A stretch of 50,052 bases of DNA from Acidobacterium sp. (GTDB lineage Bacteria; Acidobacteriota; Terriglobia; Terriglobales; Acidobacteriaceae): positions 1 through 50,052 of the forward strand of contig PKVY01000016.1 of assembly GCA_003131625.1 (NCBI GenBank). The letters are read 5' to 3'. The notes under the pieces were generated by a model. The model had not been told where the DNA came from and did not search any database. It saw only the letters and a list, made by a program, of their open reading frames with translations. The translations under genes and the position numbers were made by a program. This document shows, one piece after another, positions 25,790-33,472 of the stretch (positions are counted from its first letter, which is position 1; each line of letters begins with the position of its first letter).

Positions 25790-26083
25790 ATGGAGAGCGT
25801 AAGCTTGTGGGAGAGGGGTTATGCGGTGGCGAGCAGAGGTGTGCGCCGGTTTGTATATCGGTACAACGGGAATGAGATTGCGCAAGAAGTCGAGGAAGAC
25901 ATGAGCGGCGGGATGGAGACGCCGAGCATCGGAAGTGTCATCAACCGGCACGACAGGGAATGGAAGGTAGTCCATGTGATTGCGCCGGTTTCTCCAAACG
26001 GAACCATTCCGATCGTCCGCGTGTTCTTGAACGACCCGACAAAAATCAAGGGACGCACGTTAGGCGTTAGACACCTGCCGTAA
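25790..26083 (+). CDS. Small conserved hypothetical protein
   Basis: 97 residues from ATG 25790. An internal ATG at 25901 preceded by GAGGAAGAC would give about 60 residues and contains the best-conserved looking part: PSIGSVINRHDREWKVVHVI then APVSPNGTIPIVRVFL. This resembles a short beta-rich domain found in small acidobacterial hypothetical proteins, but I cannot name the family. No signal peptide or metal site. It stands alone between the CNBD gene and repeat copy D. Confidence 0.45.
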   Translation: MESVSLWERGYAVASRGVRRFVYRYNGNEIAQEVEEDMSGGMETPSIGSVINRHDREWKVVHVIAPVSPNGTIPIVRVFLNDPTKIKGRTLGVRHLP

Positions 26084-26141
26084 TTACAAGAGTCGCGGGG
26101 AAGCTGGATCGATCCATGACCCTCATGTTGAGGACGTATTA

Positions 26142-26210
26142 CCGGCAATACGAAAATAACGGGGATTGAGGCCGAGATCGGGTTGAATTGTCCGTGTTGC
26201 CGACCACTCG
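26142..26210. repeat. Dispersed palindromic element, copy D
   Basis: Arms CGGCAATACG (26143-26152) and CGTGTTGCCG (26193-26202) are inverted repeats with one mismatch. The right arm is followed by ACCACTCGG, matching the flank of the right arm in copies C and E. It lies in the 253-nt gap between the small gene and the GNAT gene. Confidence 0.6.
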
Positions 26211-26336
26211 GAAACAACAGCGTCTATACCGGCGCATGGGGTCGATTACGTGCTCGGCAAGGCTCGCCGGTCGAGTCGAAGCTGCGAGCGGATCAATTGA
26301 GATTCTGTGATAGCCCATCCGCTTTCCAGCTAAGCC

Positions 26337-27290
26337 TCAGCGCCAATCGTCGATGACGTAGACATCGGGCCGGTTGAAGCCGGGGATGTTGGGGCGCAGC
26401 ATTGCGACTCCCTGGGTCGTGGGGTGATACAGGTGGGTGCGCATGCGGCGGAAAGCGTCTTCGCGAGCAAGATTCATGCCCGCTTCGATCGGGACTCCAC
26501 GAGAGGAGGCGAATGCGTCGCAAGCGTCAAGCAATCGGTCGAAGCGAACACCCGCGCCGGCTCCGCTGCGGGCCGCGCCGAATTTGATGTAGCAGGTTTT
26601 CATGCCGCCTTCGGAGCCGGGGCCGTAGAGGCAGACGGCGAAGGCATCGAGCGCACCACGGGTGTGAGTGAGGACGATGTCGCCGGTGCGTTGCGCGAGG
26701 ACGGCGCGGATTTCGCCGGTAAGATCGAGTCCCTTATCGATCTTATTCGTGAGCTTCGCGCAGGCAGCGATGGCTTGCTCGCGCTGAGCGCGGGGCAGGG
26801 CGGAGAGCAGAATGGGCGGATGGGCCTGGGCCGCGCTCGCGTCGGGAGTGCGGGTCATGAGGGCAGTGAGATAGCACGGCCAGTAGCCGAACTTCTGGTA
26901 GAGGCCGACATGTTTGGCGCTATGCGCGAAGGTGAAGAGGCCGGAGCATCGCAGGCCCCAGTGGTCGAAAAGCTTCAACGTGGGTACGAGCAGGCGTTGG
27001 GCTATGCCTTTGTCCCAGAATTCGGGGAGGACGACGAGCGGACCGAAAAAGGCGAACGAGCCCCAGCGCGTGGCGACATTGAGGCCGATGAGGCGACCGT
27101 CGAGGCGAGCGGCGAGGACTTTCACGTGTTTTGCGTGGAAGCGCGGAGCCATCAAATTGCGGTCGCCCATGAAGCTCATCGGGTCGGGGATTCCGAGGAA
27201 GGTTCCAAAGGCGAGGCGCGTGATGCGGTCGGCCTCGGGGAGGTCGGATTCTTTGAGGGGACCGATTTTGATGGGCAGCTTTGTGGGCAT
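26337..27290 (-). CDS. GNAT-family N-acetyltransferase
   Basis: 317 residues. The GNAT core lies in the first about 150 residues: IGPLKESDLPEADRI (beta1-alpha1), GLNVATRWGSFAFFGPLVVLP (beta4), the acetyl-CoA loop variant EFWDKGIAQRLLVPTLKLF, and HSAKHVGLYQKFGYWP near the end of the fold. The second half looks like a degenerate second GNAT-like domain (FDRLLDACDAFASSRGVPIEAG, MLRPNIPGFNRPDVYVIDDWR). Substrate is unknown. GGAGG 10-11 nt before ATG 27290 supports the start. It appears to be a single-gene unit. Confidence 0.75.
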   Translation of the reverse strand: MPTKLPIKIGPLKESDLPEADRITRLAFGTFLGIPDPMSFMGDRNLMAPRFHAKHVKVLAARLDGRLIGLNVATRWGSFAFFGPLVVLPEFWDKGIAQRLLVPTLKLFDHWGLRCSGLFTFAHSAKHVGLYQKFGYWPCYLTALMTRTPDASAAQAHPPILLSALPRAQREQAIAACAKLTNKIDKGLDLTGEIRAVLAQRTGDIVLTHTRGALDAFAVCLYGPGSEGGMKTCYIKFGAARSGAGAGVRFDRLLDACDAFASSRGVPIEAGMNLAREDAFRRMRTHLYHPTTQGVAMLRPNIPGFNRPDVYVIDDWR

Positions 27291-27408
27291 CAGGGAATGC
27301 CTCCTGGGCGGAAGGAATGATTGTGGGGGATGGGAGACAGTGTAGCTGATTGGGGGGCAACGAAAGTGCCTCGTCGATTGGGACAGTGCAGAGGCTCGCG
27401 GAGCCCCT

Positions 27409-27441
27409 TCGAAACTTCCGAATAGCCGACTACACGGCCCG
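27409..27441. repeat. Dispersed palindromic element, copy E (right half only)
   Basis: TCGAAACTTCCG then AATAGCCGACTACACG matches the right half of copy C (TCGAAACTTCCG, TATTACCGACCACACG). No left arm is found upstream, so this is a solo half-element. Confidence 0.5.
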
Positions 27442-27495
27442 GAGTGGGAAGGAGAGGGGGGCCCCCTTCTTATCCGATGTTTCGCACCAATGGCG

Positions 27496-27954
27496 TTACA
27501 TGCCCTTCACGAAAGAACAATGGGACGCGGCAGTTTTCCAGGCACCGGAATCGTTGATCCAGGTGTCGCTGCAGAGGATTGTTCGCGCCCGATGAGTTCC
27601 GTTCATTTCCGCATCGTAGGTGAACGTGTAATGTGAAACAGCAACGTTGGGACCGAAAGTGGTCACATGGACGTCGCTGATCTCGCCGCTGTTCCACTTG
27701 AGCTTATTGTCCCGCATGGACTTGAGGACATCGTCCTTTGTCTGCCAGGCTCCCCAGCTATTTCCCTGCTGGTATCCGTCGGCCAAATGCCTCGCCATCC
27801 ATGACGCATCGTTCTTCAGTTGCGCATTTAGGTTGTCCTGTTGCAGTTGTTTGATCTTCTGGACGACGCCGCCGTCAGCCTGGCCCTTAAGGTTAATGGT
27901 TGGAGTGAGACAACACAGAAGGGCTGTCACAGCGAGAACTTTAGCTTTTGTCAA
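27496..27954 (-). CDS. Exported SnoaL/DUF4440-like (NTF2-fold) protein
   Basis: 152 residues when started at TTG 27954, which has a very good Shine-Dalgarno (GGGAGGAG) about 6 nt upstream; the longer ATG-started frame lacks one. This start gives a signal peptide (KVLAVTALLCCLTPTI). The mature part fits the cystatin-like NTF2/DUF4440 fold: QQDNLNAQLKNDASWMARHL, KDDVLKSMRDNKLKW, VAVSHYTFTYDAEMNG and TILCSDTWINDSGAWKTAASH. Such proteins bind small ligands or act as enzymes of unknown substrate. It should be periplasmic. No operon partner. Confidence 0.7.
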   Translation of the reverse strand: MTKAKVLAVTALLCCLTPTINLKGQADGGVVQKIKQLQQDNLNAQLKNDASWMARHLADGYQQGNSWGAWQTKDDVLKSMRDNKLKWNSGEISDVHVTTFGPNVAVSHYTFTYDAEMNGTHRARTILCSDTWINDSGAWKTAASHCSFVKGM

Positions 27955-28060
27955 TGCAGGCTCCTCCCGAAGCCGCTGCGATTCTACTACTCCGGGGTGC
28001 GAGGAATCGATAACGATCATCGGCATTGTGGCTTCAATGCCGGTCTTGTCCGCGGGCGGT

Positions 28061-28118
28061 TTACCGGCAACACGGAAGTTTCAGGTGCTGCGGGTTGGCA
28101 GCCGCTAGATTACCCGAT
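28061..28118. repeat. Dispersed palindromic element, copy F
   Basis: The left arm ACCGGCAACACGGAAGTTTC (from about 28063) is the best match to the consensus left arm. The right side (TAGATTACCCGATCAC) is degenerate. It lies upstream of the exported NTF2-like gene. Confidence 0.5.
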
Positions 28119-28214
28119 CACAGGGCGAAGGCATGACCACGCTGAATGATCGTATCAGCAGTATTGATGGGGGAAGTTCGGGGGATCGCTCTCCGAACCG
28201 GGTACGGCGAATGC

Positions 28215-28979
28215 CTAATTGACTGACCGCTTTTGCTTGTACCAGGCGTGTCTGCTCTGCCTTGATTGACTGCGAGGAGTGTCCACAATAGTAGGGGGCT
28301 GCTCCGCGTTCTGCTCGGGAAGCTCGTCGTGAAGAATCACATTGAGCAGCGATTTATGCACCCGGATCCGCCCGTTGTATTCAATCAACCCCAGCTTGCG
28401 AAACCGATTCATGAAGAAGCTGACGCGGGACCGGGTAGTGCCGATCATTTCCGCCAGGGTTTCCTGCGTGATCGGCGGGATCTGCCGTTCCGGTTCAACT
28501 GGCATACCAAATTCCGCCATCAGCAGGAGAATTCTCGCCAGACGCTTCTCGCTGGAGTTGAAGAGCTGATCGACAAGATCGGCCTGGGTTCGCATGCTGC
28601 GGGTGAGCAGAAACTTCAGGAACAGGTCGGAGAACGCATGCTCCTCGTGCATGACGCGGACCATCTCCTCCCGCTCAATCTTCAGTGCCGTACACGCGGT
28701 AATGGCAGCGGCGGTAGCCAGGCACCGCCCGCCCACGCTGGCGAGGGAATCTTCTCCCACGAAGTCGCCGGCAGAGAGAAGCGTGATGGTGGCCTCATTC
28801 CCATTCTTGGAAACCACGGTGAGTTTGGCACGGCCTTTCTGCAGATAGAAGATGGAGCTGGCAGGATGGCCTTGTGAGAAGAAGGTCTCCTTCGGGTTCA
28901 CCTGAACGATTCTTCGTCCCAAGCCGGCTTTCGCCAGAAAATCGACAGCGTCAAAGGCGTTCTTCTTCCCCTCAGCCAT
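28215..28979 (-). CDS. Crp/Fnr-family transcriptional regulator
   Basis: 254 residues. CNBD at about 20-130 (FFSQGHPASSIFYLQKGRAKL, LLSAGDFVGEDSLASVGGRC), C-helix with HAFSDLFLKFLLTRSMR, and an HTH_Crp domain at about 165-225 (ITQETLAEMIGTTRSRVSFF, then MNRFRKLGLIEYNGRIRVH). The RSRVSFFMNRF stretch is the recognition helix. No N-terminal Cys cluster, so it is not an Fe-S FNR; the Gly-Glu-Asp in the cassette position differs from E. coli CRP, so cAMP binding is uncertain. It is the only complete Crp-type DNA-binding protein here and is the obvious candidate for the two TGTGA-N6-TCAC sites. A polar tail of about 30 residues follows the HTH. Confidence 0.88.
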   Translation of the reverse strand: MAEGKKNAFDAVDFLAKAGLGRRIVQVNPKETFFSQGHPASSIFYLQKGRAKLTVVSKNGNEATITLLSAGDFVGEDSLASVGGRCLATAAAITACTALKIEREEMVRVMHEEHAFSDLFLKFLLTRSMRTQADLVDQLFNSSEKRLARILLLMAEFGMPVEPERQIPPITQETLAEMIGTTRSRVSFFMNRFRKLGLIEYNGRIRVHKSLLNVILHDELPEQNAEQPPTIVDTPRSQSRQSRHAWYKQKRSVN

Positions 28980-29562
28980 TGGAACGGTCCCGTACCGGAA
29001 GGTGGCCTATCGGCGGTTCGCTGCACATCCGGCTTTCCCCGATGAACAGGCCACCTGACCTGGAATTGTAAGCCCATTTTGCATGCTGCCCGCCTTCCAT
29101 TCTGTCAGGCAGTTCCGAGTGTCGATCGCTCCCAGCCAACACCTCCCTCCCGCCGCACCATCGAGGAGACACGCGGATCAGAAAATAGGAACGCCGCCCC
29201 TATGCCACCTGATCCAGCCCATCCAGAATCGACTTCCGATTCCATCAGCGAATCGAGAACGGAATCTCTCGGGTTCCGGGCAGATAACCGGCATCCATGT
29301 AGGTCTTTGTCAACAGAAAAGCACGAGATCTCTGTTCGCGCTCTGGAGAGCGCGTCGCGGCTCGGTCGCTGCCATGCTTTCGGCTCAGCAGGCGAATCGT
29401 TTGCGGGGTATGGAGAGGTTCCCTGAACATGCGACCCATGCACGAAGCCGTCTGGAGCGAGGCCCCAAGGCCATGCAAGACGGACGAATTGTACATTAGG
29501 CAACCCCGGGACTTGGAATAGGGTCCTACCTGTCAGGGAGTAGTCCCGTGGAGGTTTTACAG
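28980..29562. other. Long intergenic region with no recognised gene
   Basis: 583 nt between the Crp/Fnr gene and the small Gln-rich protein. Open frames on both strands (29083-29499, 29105-29590) have no homology and poor start contexts. A 6-bp inverted repeat GGGACT (29508-29513)/AGTCCC (29542-29547) lies just before the Shine-Dalgarno of the next gene and may shape its leader. Confidence 0.4.
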
Positions 29563-29742
29563 ATGTCGAATCCTCAGCAATCAGGGTCACAGCACGATCA
29601 GCGCCCCTCTAAAGAAAAAGAGGGACCGGGCCAGCAGCAGCAGCAACAGCCCGGCAACGAGAAAGCCGGCCAACAGGGTGGGGCTCCAGGAAAGCAGGAA
29701 CATCAGCCTCAACATGGCGATGGTGGACATAGAAACAAGTAG
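29563..29742 (+). CDS. Small Gln/Gly/Lys-rich hydrophilic protein
   Basis: 59 residues from ATG 29563, with GGAGG at 29550-29554 (8-nt spacer). The composition is almost only Q, G, K, P, E, H and N, with a run of six Gln encoded by a CAG/CAA tract; no hydrophobic core. It is predicted to be intrinsically disordered and resembles hydrophilin/stress-type small proteins found in acidobacterial genomes. Function unknown; protection during desiccation or osmotic stress is a guess from composition. A strong terminator follows 42 nt after the stop, which supports a real monocistronic gene. Confidence 0.65.
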   Translation: MSNPQQSGSQHDQRPSKEKEGPGQQQQQQPGNEKAGQQGGAPGKQEHQPQHGDGGHRNK

Positions 29743-29783
29743 TCCGCCGCTCGATAAAATACGAAACCCAGCGAGAGAAGATT

Positions 29784-29817
29784 GGGACGCGGCACAGGCC
29801 GCGTCCCTTTTGGTTTT
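29784..29817 (+). terminator. Rho-independent terminator
   Basis: GGGACGCGGC (29784-29793), ACAG loop, GCCGCGTCCC (29798-29807): a perfect 10-bp GC-rich stem followed by TTTTGGTTTTT. Confidence 0.9.
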
Positions 29818-29820
29818 TAG

Positions 29821-30140
29821 GTGTGCGTTTCTGCGTTTGATCTAACCCTCTTTTCATCCCTCTATGGCCGGAAAGCGGAAAATTCGCCTGGGCCGACACC
29901 CTTGTTCCGGGGACGGGTTTGCGAGGGATGCGTCTGGTCTCACGCGAATCCCAGGGCGGCCACAAGCCGTATTCACAGCAGATCGGGGAGCAGTTCAATG
30001 CGCATAAGTGCTCCCAACATCCTCACCCTGTGGCGGCGCAATCCAGCCGCAGAGCATGCCTGGAGCACGTTGACAGTAGGGGCCGACAAACAGTTACGGG
30101 TGCGATAGTTCTAAACCTAAGGCTTATCGCATCAAACTAG
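29821..30140. other. Intergenic region next to the RND fragment edge
   Basis: 320 nt with no recognised gene. A plus-strand open frame from about 29919 (LVSRESQGGHKPYSQQIGEQF) looks protein-like for some 25 residues but I cannot assign it. The region ends exactly where the RND homology begins (about 30143), so it borders a junction. Confidence 0.35.
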
Positions 30141-31757
30141 TCAGATGGCCCAGGTGACGCTTTTTCGGTACCGGGCGGTAAGTAACCCCATCACCGGGTT
30201 CTTCCATTCCTTTGCACCTTTGCGGAACAAAAGGCTGGAGAGAACCGGAGCGATGATCATGGAAAAAAGTAAAGCGCCGAGCAGGGCAAAGGCTACCGTC
30301 CACGCCATGGGCCGGAAGAGCCGCCCTTCCACCGCCTGCAGTGTGAAGATCGGCAGGTAAGCCGTAATGATGATCAGGATCGCGTAGAAGACCGGCCGCT
30401 GGACCTCATGAGCGGCCTCACTGATTTTCTCTCGGGGCGTGCGGCTGTCCGTTCCATTGTGGCTCAGGTGGCGAACGATGTTCTCCACCATCACCACGGC
30501 GCCGTCCACCACCATGCCGAAGTCCAGCGCGCCCAGCGAAAGCAGATTCGCGGGAATCTGCTTCAGATCAAGACAAATCGAGGCGAACAATAAGGAGAAA
30601 GGGATGGTGAGCGCGACGATCAGCGCGCCGCGCACGTTCCCGAGAAAGAGAAACAGAATGATGACGACGAGGACGATTCCTTCGCTCAGGTTACGCAGCA
30701 CCGTATCCGTGGTGAAGCGCAGCAGATCACTGCGGTCGATGAAGGGGACGATCTTCACCCCCTTCGGCAGAATCTGGTCGTTCAGCTGCTGTACCTTTTT
30801 GTGAATGCCATCGAGCGTCGGCTGCGCATCGTCGCCCTTCTGCAGCACGGCGATGCCCGAAACCACATCGTCGTTGTCGATGATCTTTCCATCCTCACGG
30901 CGAATCGCCCGGCCGAACTGGCCCAGCCGAATCTCCGGACCCTGGGTCACGACGGCAATGTCTTTCACCCGGAGCGGCGTACCGGCTCTCGTCGTAATAA
31001 CGGTGTTTTCGATGTCCTGGAGGTCTCTCACCAGACCCACTTCGCGAACGTTGATTTGCTGCAGACCCGCTTCGATGAAGCTCCCGCCCGCATTGCCGTT
31101 GTTACTGGTGAGTTGCTGCTCCACCTGAGCGATGCGCGACTGGGTCTTTGTGCCCGCGGGGCAGGGACACTTCAGACGTGTGCGGTTCTTTCCATCGCCC
31201 ACGTACGCAACGACGCCCTTTTCGCGCGCCAGACGGATCGCATAACTCACCAGGCCCTGCTTTACTGTGTCGTGCACCTGGGGAAGCCGCACGATGATGA
31301 CGCGAGAGCCCTGCGCTGCGGCCGCAGCTACTGTCTGTTCCGAGGCGGCGCGAGGATTCACATTCGCACCGACGTTCGTAACGTCCTCTGTGGCCGGAAC
31401 GCCTGACGCTGGGTTCGCCATGCCGGTCCCCGAGGTCACGATCAGCAGACGGTCCGAGCCCGCCAGCACCGTCCCCAGTGCTTCGATCACGCGCCGATCC
31501 GTTGCGCAGTTTTCCAGGAACTTCGAGAAGTCATGGTTGAAAGCCAAATGGATCACGGCATCCGACTGGGCCGCTCCGCTGCGCAGGCTTTCCAGGTCTT
31601 CGAGATCGCCGCGGTGCACCTGGGCGCCGGCGCGAGCCAGAGAATCGGCGCCAGCCTCGGAGCGAGTCAGCCCCAGAACCTGATGACCTGCGCCAATGAG
31701 CTCCGGGACCAGAGCCGAACCAATAAATCCTGTTGCACCCGTAACGAAAACACGCAT
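30141..31757 (-). CDS. In-frame chimera: SDR N-terminus fused to an internal fragment of a heavy-metal RND pump
   Basis: A single open frame of 538 codons made of two unrelated proteins. Residues 1 to about 192 are an extended SDR/epimerase-like NAD(P)-binding domain (VTGATGFIGSALV, HRGDLEDLESLR, AVIHLAFNHDF, GKNRT at the end); a complete member has about 290 residues. After roughly a dozen unassigned residues (RLKCPCPAG), from about residue 203 it is a CusA/CzcA-type RND transporter from the porter domain to the first membrane bundle (TSNNGNAGGSFIEAG, ITTRAGTPLRVKDIA, the TM4 relay ALDFGMVVDGAVVMVENI, YLPIFTLQAVEGRLFRPMAW), cut off at KSVTWAI. Full RND proteins have about 1040 residues, so only about a third is present, lacking both ends. 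The product cannot be a working pump. The SDR start lies 45 nt after the aldo/keto reductase stop, in the same operon. Confidence 0.8.
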   Translation of the reverse strand: MRVFVTGATGFIGSALVPELIGAGHQVLGLTRSEAGADSLARAGAQVHRGDLEDLESLRSGAAQSDAVIHLAFNHDFSKFLENCATDRRVIEALGTVLAGSDRLLIVTSGTGMANPASGVPATEDVTNVGANVNPRAASEQTVAAAAAQGSRVIIVRLPQVHDTVKQGLVSYAIRLAREKGVVAYVGDGKNRTRLKCPCPAGTKTQSRIAQVEQQLTSNNGNAGGSFIEAGLQQINVREVGLVRDLQDIENTVITTRAGTPLRVKDIAVVTQGPEIRLGQFGRAIRREDGKIIDNDDVVSGIAVLQKGDDAQPTLDGIHKKVQQLNDQILPKGVKIVPFIDRSDLLRFTTDTVLRNLSEGIVLVVIILFLFLGNVRGALIVALTIPFSLLFASICLDLKQIPANLLSLGALDFGMVVDGAVVMVENIVRHLSHNGTDSRTPREKISEAAHEVQRPVFYAILIIITAYLPIFTLQAVEGRLFRPMAWTVAFALLGALLFSMIIAPVLSSLLFRKGAKEWKNPVMGLLTARYRKSVTWAI

Positions 31758-31802
31758 AGGAATACTCCTGTTCCTGAATTTGGGTTGTGAAGAATACGAT
31801 CA

Positions 31803-32723
31803 CTACTCATGCCGCGCGATTGGAACCGCGGCGTCTTGTGTGGATACCGCGTCAAGATCGGCAAGCACCTTAGCGGGAATTTGCAGGGTCGCCGCCTTGA
31901 GATTTTCGCGAAGATGCTCGAGAGACGATGTTCCTGGGATCACCAGGATGTTGGGCGAGCGCTGGAGGAGCCACGCAAGTGCAACCTGCATGGGGGTGGC
32001 ATGGAGGCGCGATGCCGCTTCCGACAAGGTCCCCGACTGCAGCGGACTGAAGCCGCCAAGGGGAAAGAACGGAACCCAGGCGATGCCGTCGCGGGCAAGG
32101 TCGGCGATGAGCGCATCGTCGGCGCGATGCGCCAGGTTGTAATGATTCTGGACGCAGACGATGGGGACGATGCGGCGCGCCTCCGCGATCTGTGCGGGGG
32201 TGACGTTGCTCACCCCGATATGACGGATCACACCCTTTTGCTGAAGCTCGGCCAGGACGGTGAGCGGCGCCTCGATCGAACCCTCCGCCGGTTGCTGGAC
32301 GCTGAACATGCTGCGCAGGTTGACCACGTCCAGCACATCCAGCCCGAGATTGCGCAGATTATCGTGAACCGCCGCAGTCAGCTCTTCGCGGGAGAAGCCC
32401 GGAATCCACGACCCATCTTCGCCGCGCAGGGCGCCGACTTTGGTCACAATGACCAGGTCGCCGGGGTAGGGGAAAAGCGCCTTGCGAATGATCTGGTTGG
32501 TGACGTGAGGGCCGTAGAAATCGGCGGTATCGATATGGTTCACACCGCTGGCGACGGCTTCTCGCAATACAGCGATCGCTGCTTCGACATCGCGAGGCGG
32601 TCCCCACACCATCTTGTTGCCGTCCCTGCCGGCAAGTTGCATGGCTCCATAGCCCATGCGGTTGACGCTGTGCGAGCTGCCGGGCAGGGTGAAGCTGCCG
32701 GCCAAATTCACTCCCTGGGGCAT
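31803..32723 (-). CDS. Aldo/keto reductase
   Basis: 306 residues from ATG 32723, supported by AAGGAG 7-8 nt upstream; a longer open frame to 32948 overlaps the operator region and is not used. The AKR (beta/alpha)8 fold is clear: MGYGAMQLAG, GVNHIDTADFYGPH (catalytic Asp and Tyr), LVIVTKVG (Lys), VIRHIGVSNVTPAQI, VCVQNHYNLAHR, ALAWLLQRSPNILVIPGTSS (NADPH-binding loop). The usual His of the tetrad is not at the standard place (VDVVNLRS), as in many AKRs of this subgroup. It is cytosolic and NADPH-dependent by family. Divergent tetR with twin palindromes indicates induction by a reactive or toxic carbonyl compound (inference). The SDR chimera follows it. Confidence 0.88.
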   Translation of the reverse strand: MPQGVNLAGSFTLPGSSHSVNRMGYGAMQLAGRDGNKMVWGPPRDVEAAIAVLREAVASGVNHIDTADFYGPHVTNQIIRKALFPYPGDLVIVTKVGALRGEDGSWIPGFSREELTAAVHDNLRNLGLDVLDVVNLRSMFSVQQPAEGSIEAPLTVLAELQQKGVIRHIGVSNVTPAQIAEARRIVPIVCVQNHYNLAHRADDALIADLARDGIAWVPFFPLGGFSPLQSGTLSEAASRLHATPMQVALAWLLQRSPNILVIPGTSSLEHLRENLKAATLQIPAKVLADLDAVSTQDAAVPIARHE

Positions 32724-32770
32724 TCCAATTCTCCTTGATTCTCGGTTGGCGTCTTCGTTTGGATGCGGCA

Positions 32771-32798
32771 TTGACGAATCGCCGCCGCATGCAATAAA
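32771..32798 (+). promoter_or_regulatory. Candidate sigma-70 promoter for tetR
   Basis: TTGACG (32771-32776), 16-nt spacer, AATAAA (32793-32798). Operator 1 begins 2 nt after the -10, so bound repressor would block initiation. Confidence 0.4.
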
Positions 32799-32799
32799 A

Positions 32800-32814
32800 C
32801 GGAGAGTGTCTCCG
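32800..32814. promoter_or_regulatory. TetR-type operator 1
   Basis: CGGAGA-GTG-TCTCCG, a perfect 6-bp inverted repeat with a 3-nt centre, between the divergent aldo/keto reductase and tetR genes. Confidence 0.7.
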
Positions 32815-32828
32815 AATAAATAGATAAT

Positions 32829-32843
32829 CGGAGGCTGTCTCCG
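32829..32843. promoter_or_regulatory. TetR-type operator 2
   Basis: CGGAGG-CTG-TCTCCG, the same palindrome as operator 1 with one arm mismatch. Centre-to-centre distance to operator 1 is 29 bp, close to three helical turns, so two dimers would bind the same DNA face. Confidence 0.7.
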
Positions 32844-32857
32844 GTTGCAGGATTTTT

Positions 32858-33448
32858 TTGCGCATGGCGAAGAAGCGATCACAATCCGTCCCCCGAAAAC
32901 CGCGTACGGACGCTCAGCGGAACCGCGAGCGCATCCTGGAAGTGGCAAAGGAGGCGTTTACCCGCTTTGGCGCGGACGCCAGCCTGGACGATATGGCCAG
33001 ACAGGCAGGGGTGGGAGCAGGAACTCTGTATCGTCACTTTCCCACCCGGGACACGCTGATCGAAGCGGTCTATCGGGGTGAAGTGGAAAAGATAGCCGCT
33101 GCACAGCGCAAGTTTGCCGCAACCCTGCCCCCGGTTGAGGCGTTGCGAGCCTGGATGCTTCTGTTCGTCGACCACATCGCAGCGAAGCAGATTATTGCGC
33201 CCGCACTGAATAGTGTTGTGGGAGGCCCGTCGAAACTCTATGAGGGCTCGCGCGTTCTGATCCAGGGAGCGATTGACGCGCTTGTAAAACGGGCCATCAA
33301 AAGCGGCGATATCCGCAAAGATCTCGACCCCTTCGATCTGCTTCGAGCGCTGATTGGGGCCTCCTATACAGCGTCGGCACCTGGCTGGCAGCAAAGCGCC
33401 CGCAGGCTGGTGGACATTCTCATCACGGGCTCACGCCCACGGAAATAG
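32858..33448 (+). CDS. TetR-family transcriptional regulator
   Basis: About 196 residues. The start may be TTG 32858 (GCAGGA 5-6 nt upstream) or ATG 32864. The HTH is textbook TetR: RERILEVAKEAFTRFGADAS then LDDMARQAGVGAGTLYRHFPTRDTLIEAVY. The ligand-binding part is of the TetR_C SbtR-like type (FVDHIAAKQIIAPALN, IDALVKRAIKSGDIRKDLDP, LLRALIGASYTA). It is divergent from the aldo/keto reductase, with two matching palindromes between them, so autorepression and repression of the reductase-SDR operon are likely. Inducer unknown. Confidence 0.9.
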   Translation: MRMAKKRSQSVPRKPRTDAQRNRERILEVAKEAFTRFGADASLDDMARQAGVGAGTLYRHFPTRDTLIEAVYRGEVEKIAAAQRKFAATLPPVEALRAWMLLFVDHIAAKQIIAPALNSVVGGPSKLYEGSRVLIQGAIDALVKRAIKSGDIRKDLDPFDLLRALIGASYTASAPGWQQSARRLVDILITGSRPRK

Positions 33449-33472
33449 ATCGCGTCTCGCAGATCCGCTGTT

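Noticed and set aside
29105..29590. Minus-strand open frame of 161 codons upstream of the Crp/Fnr gene
   Set aside because: No domain, signal peptide or Shine-Dalgarno, and it overlaps the start of the Gln-rich gene.
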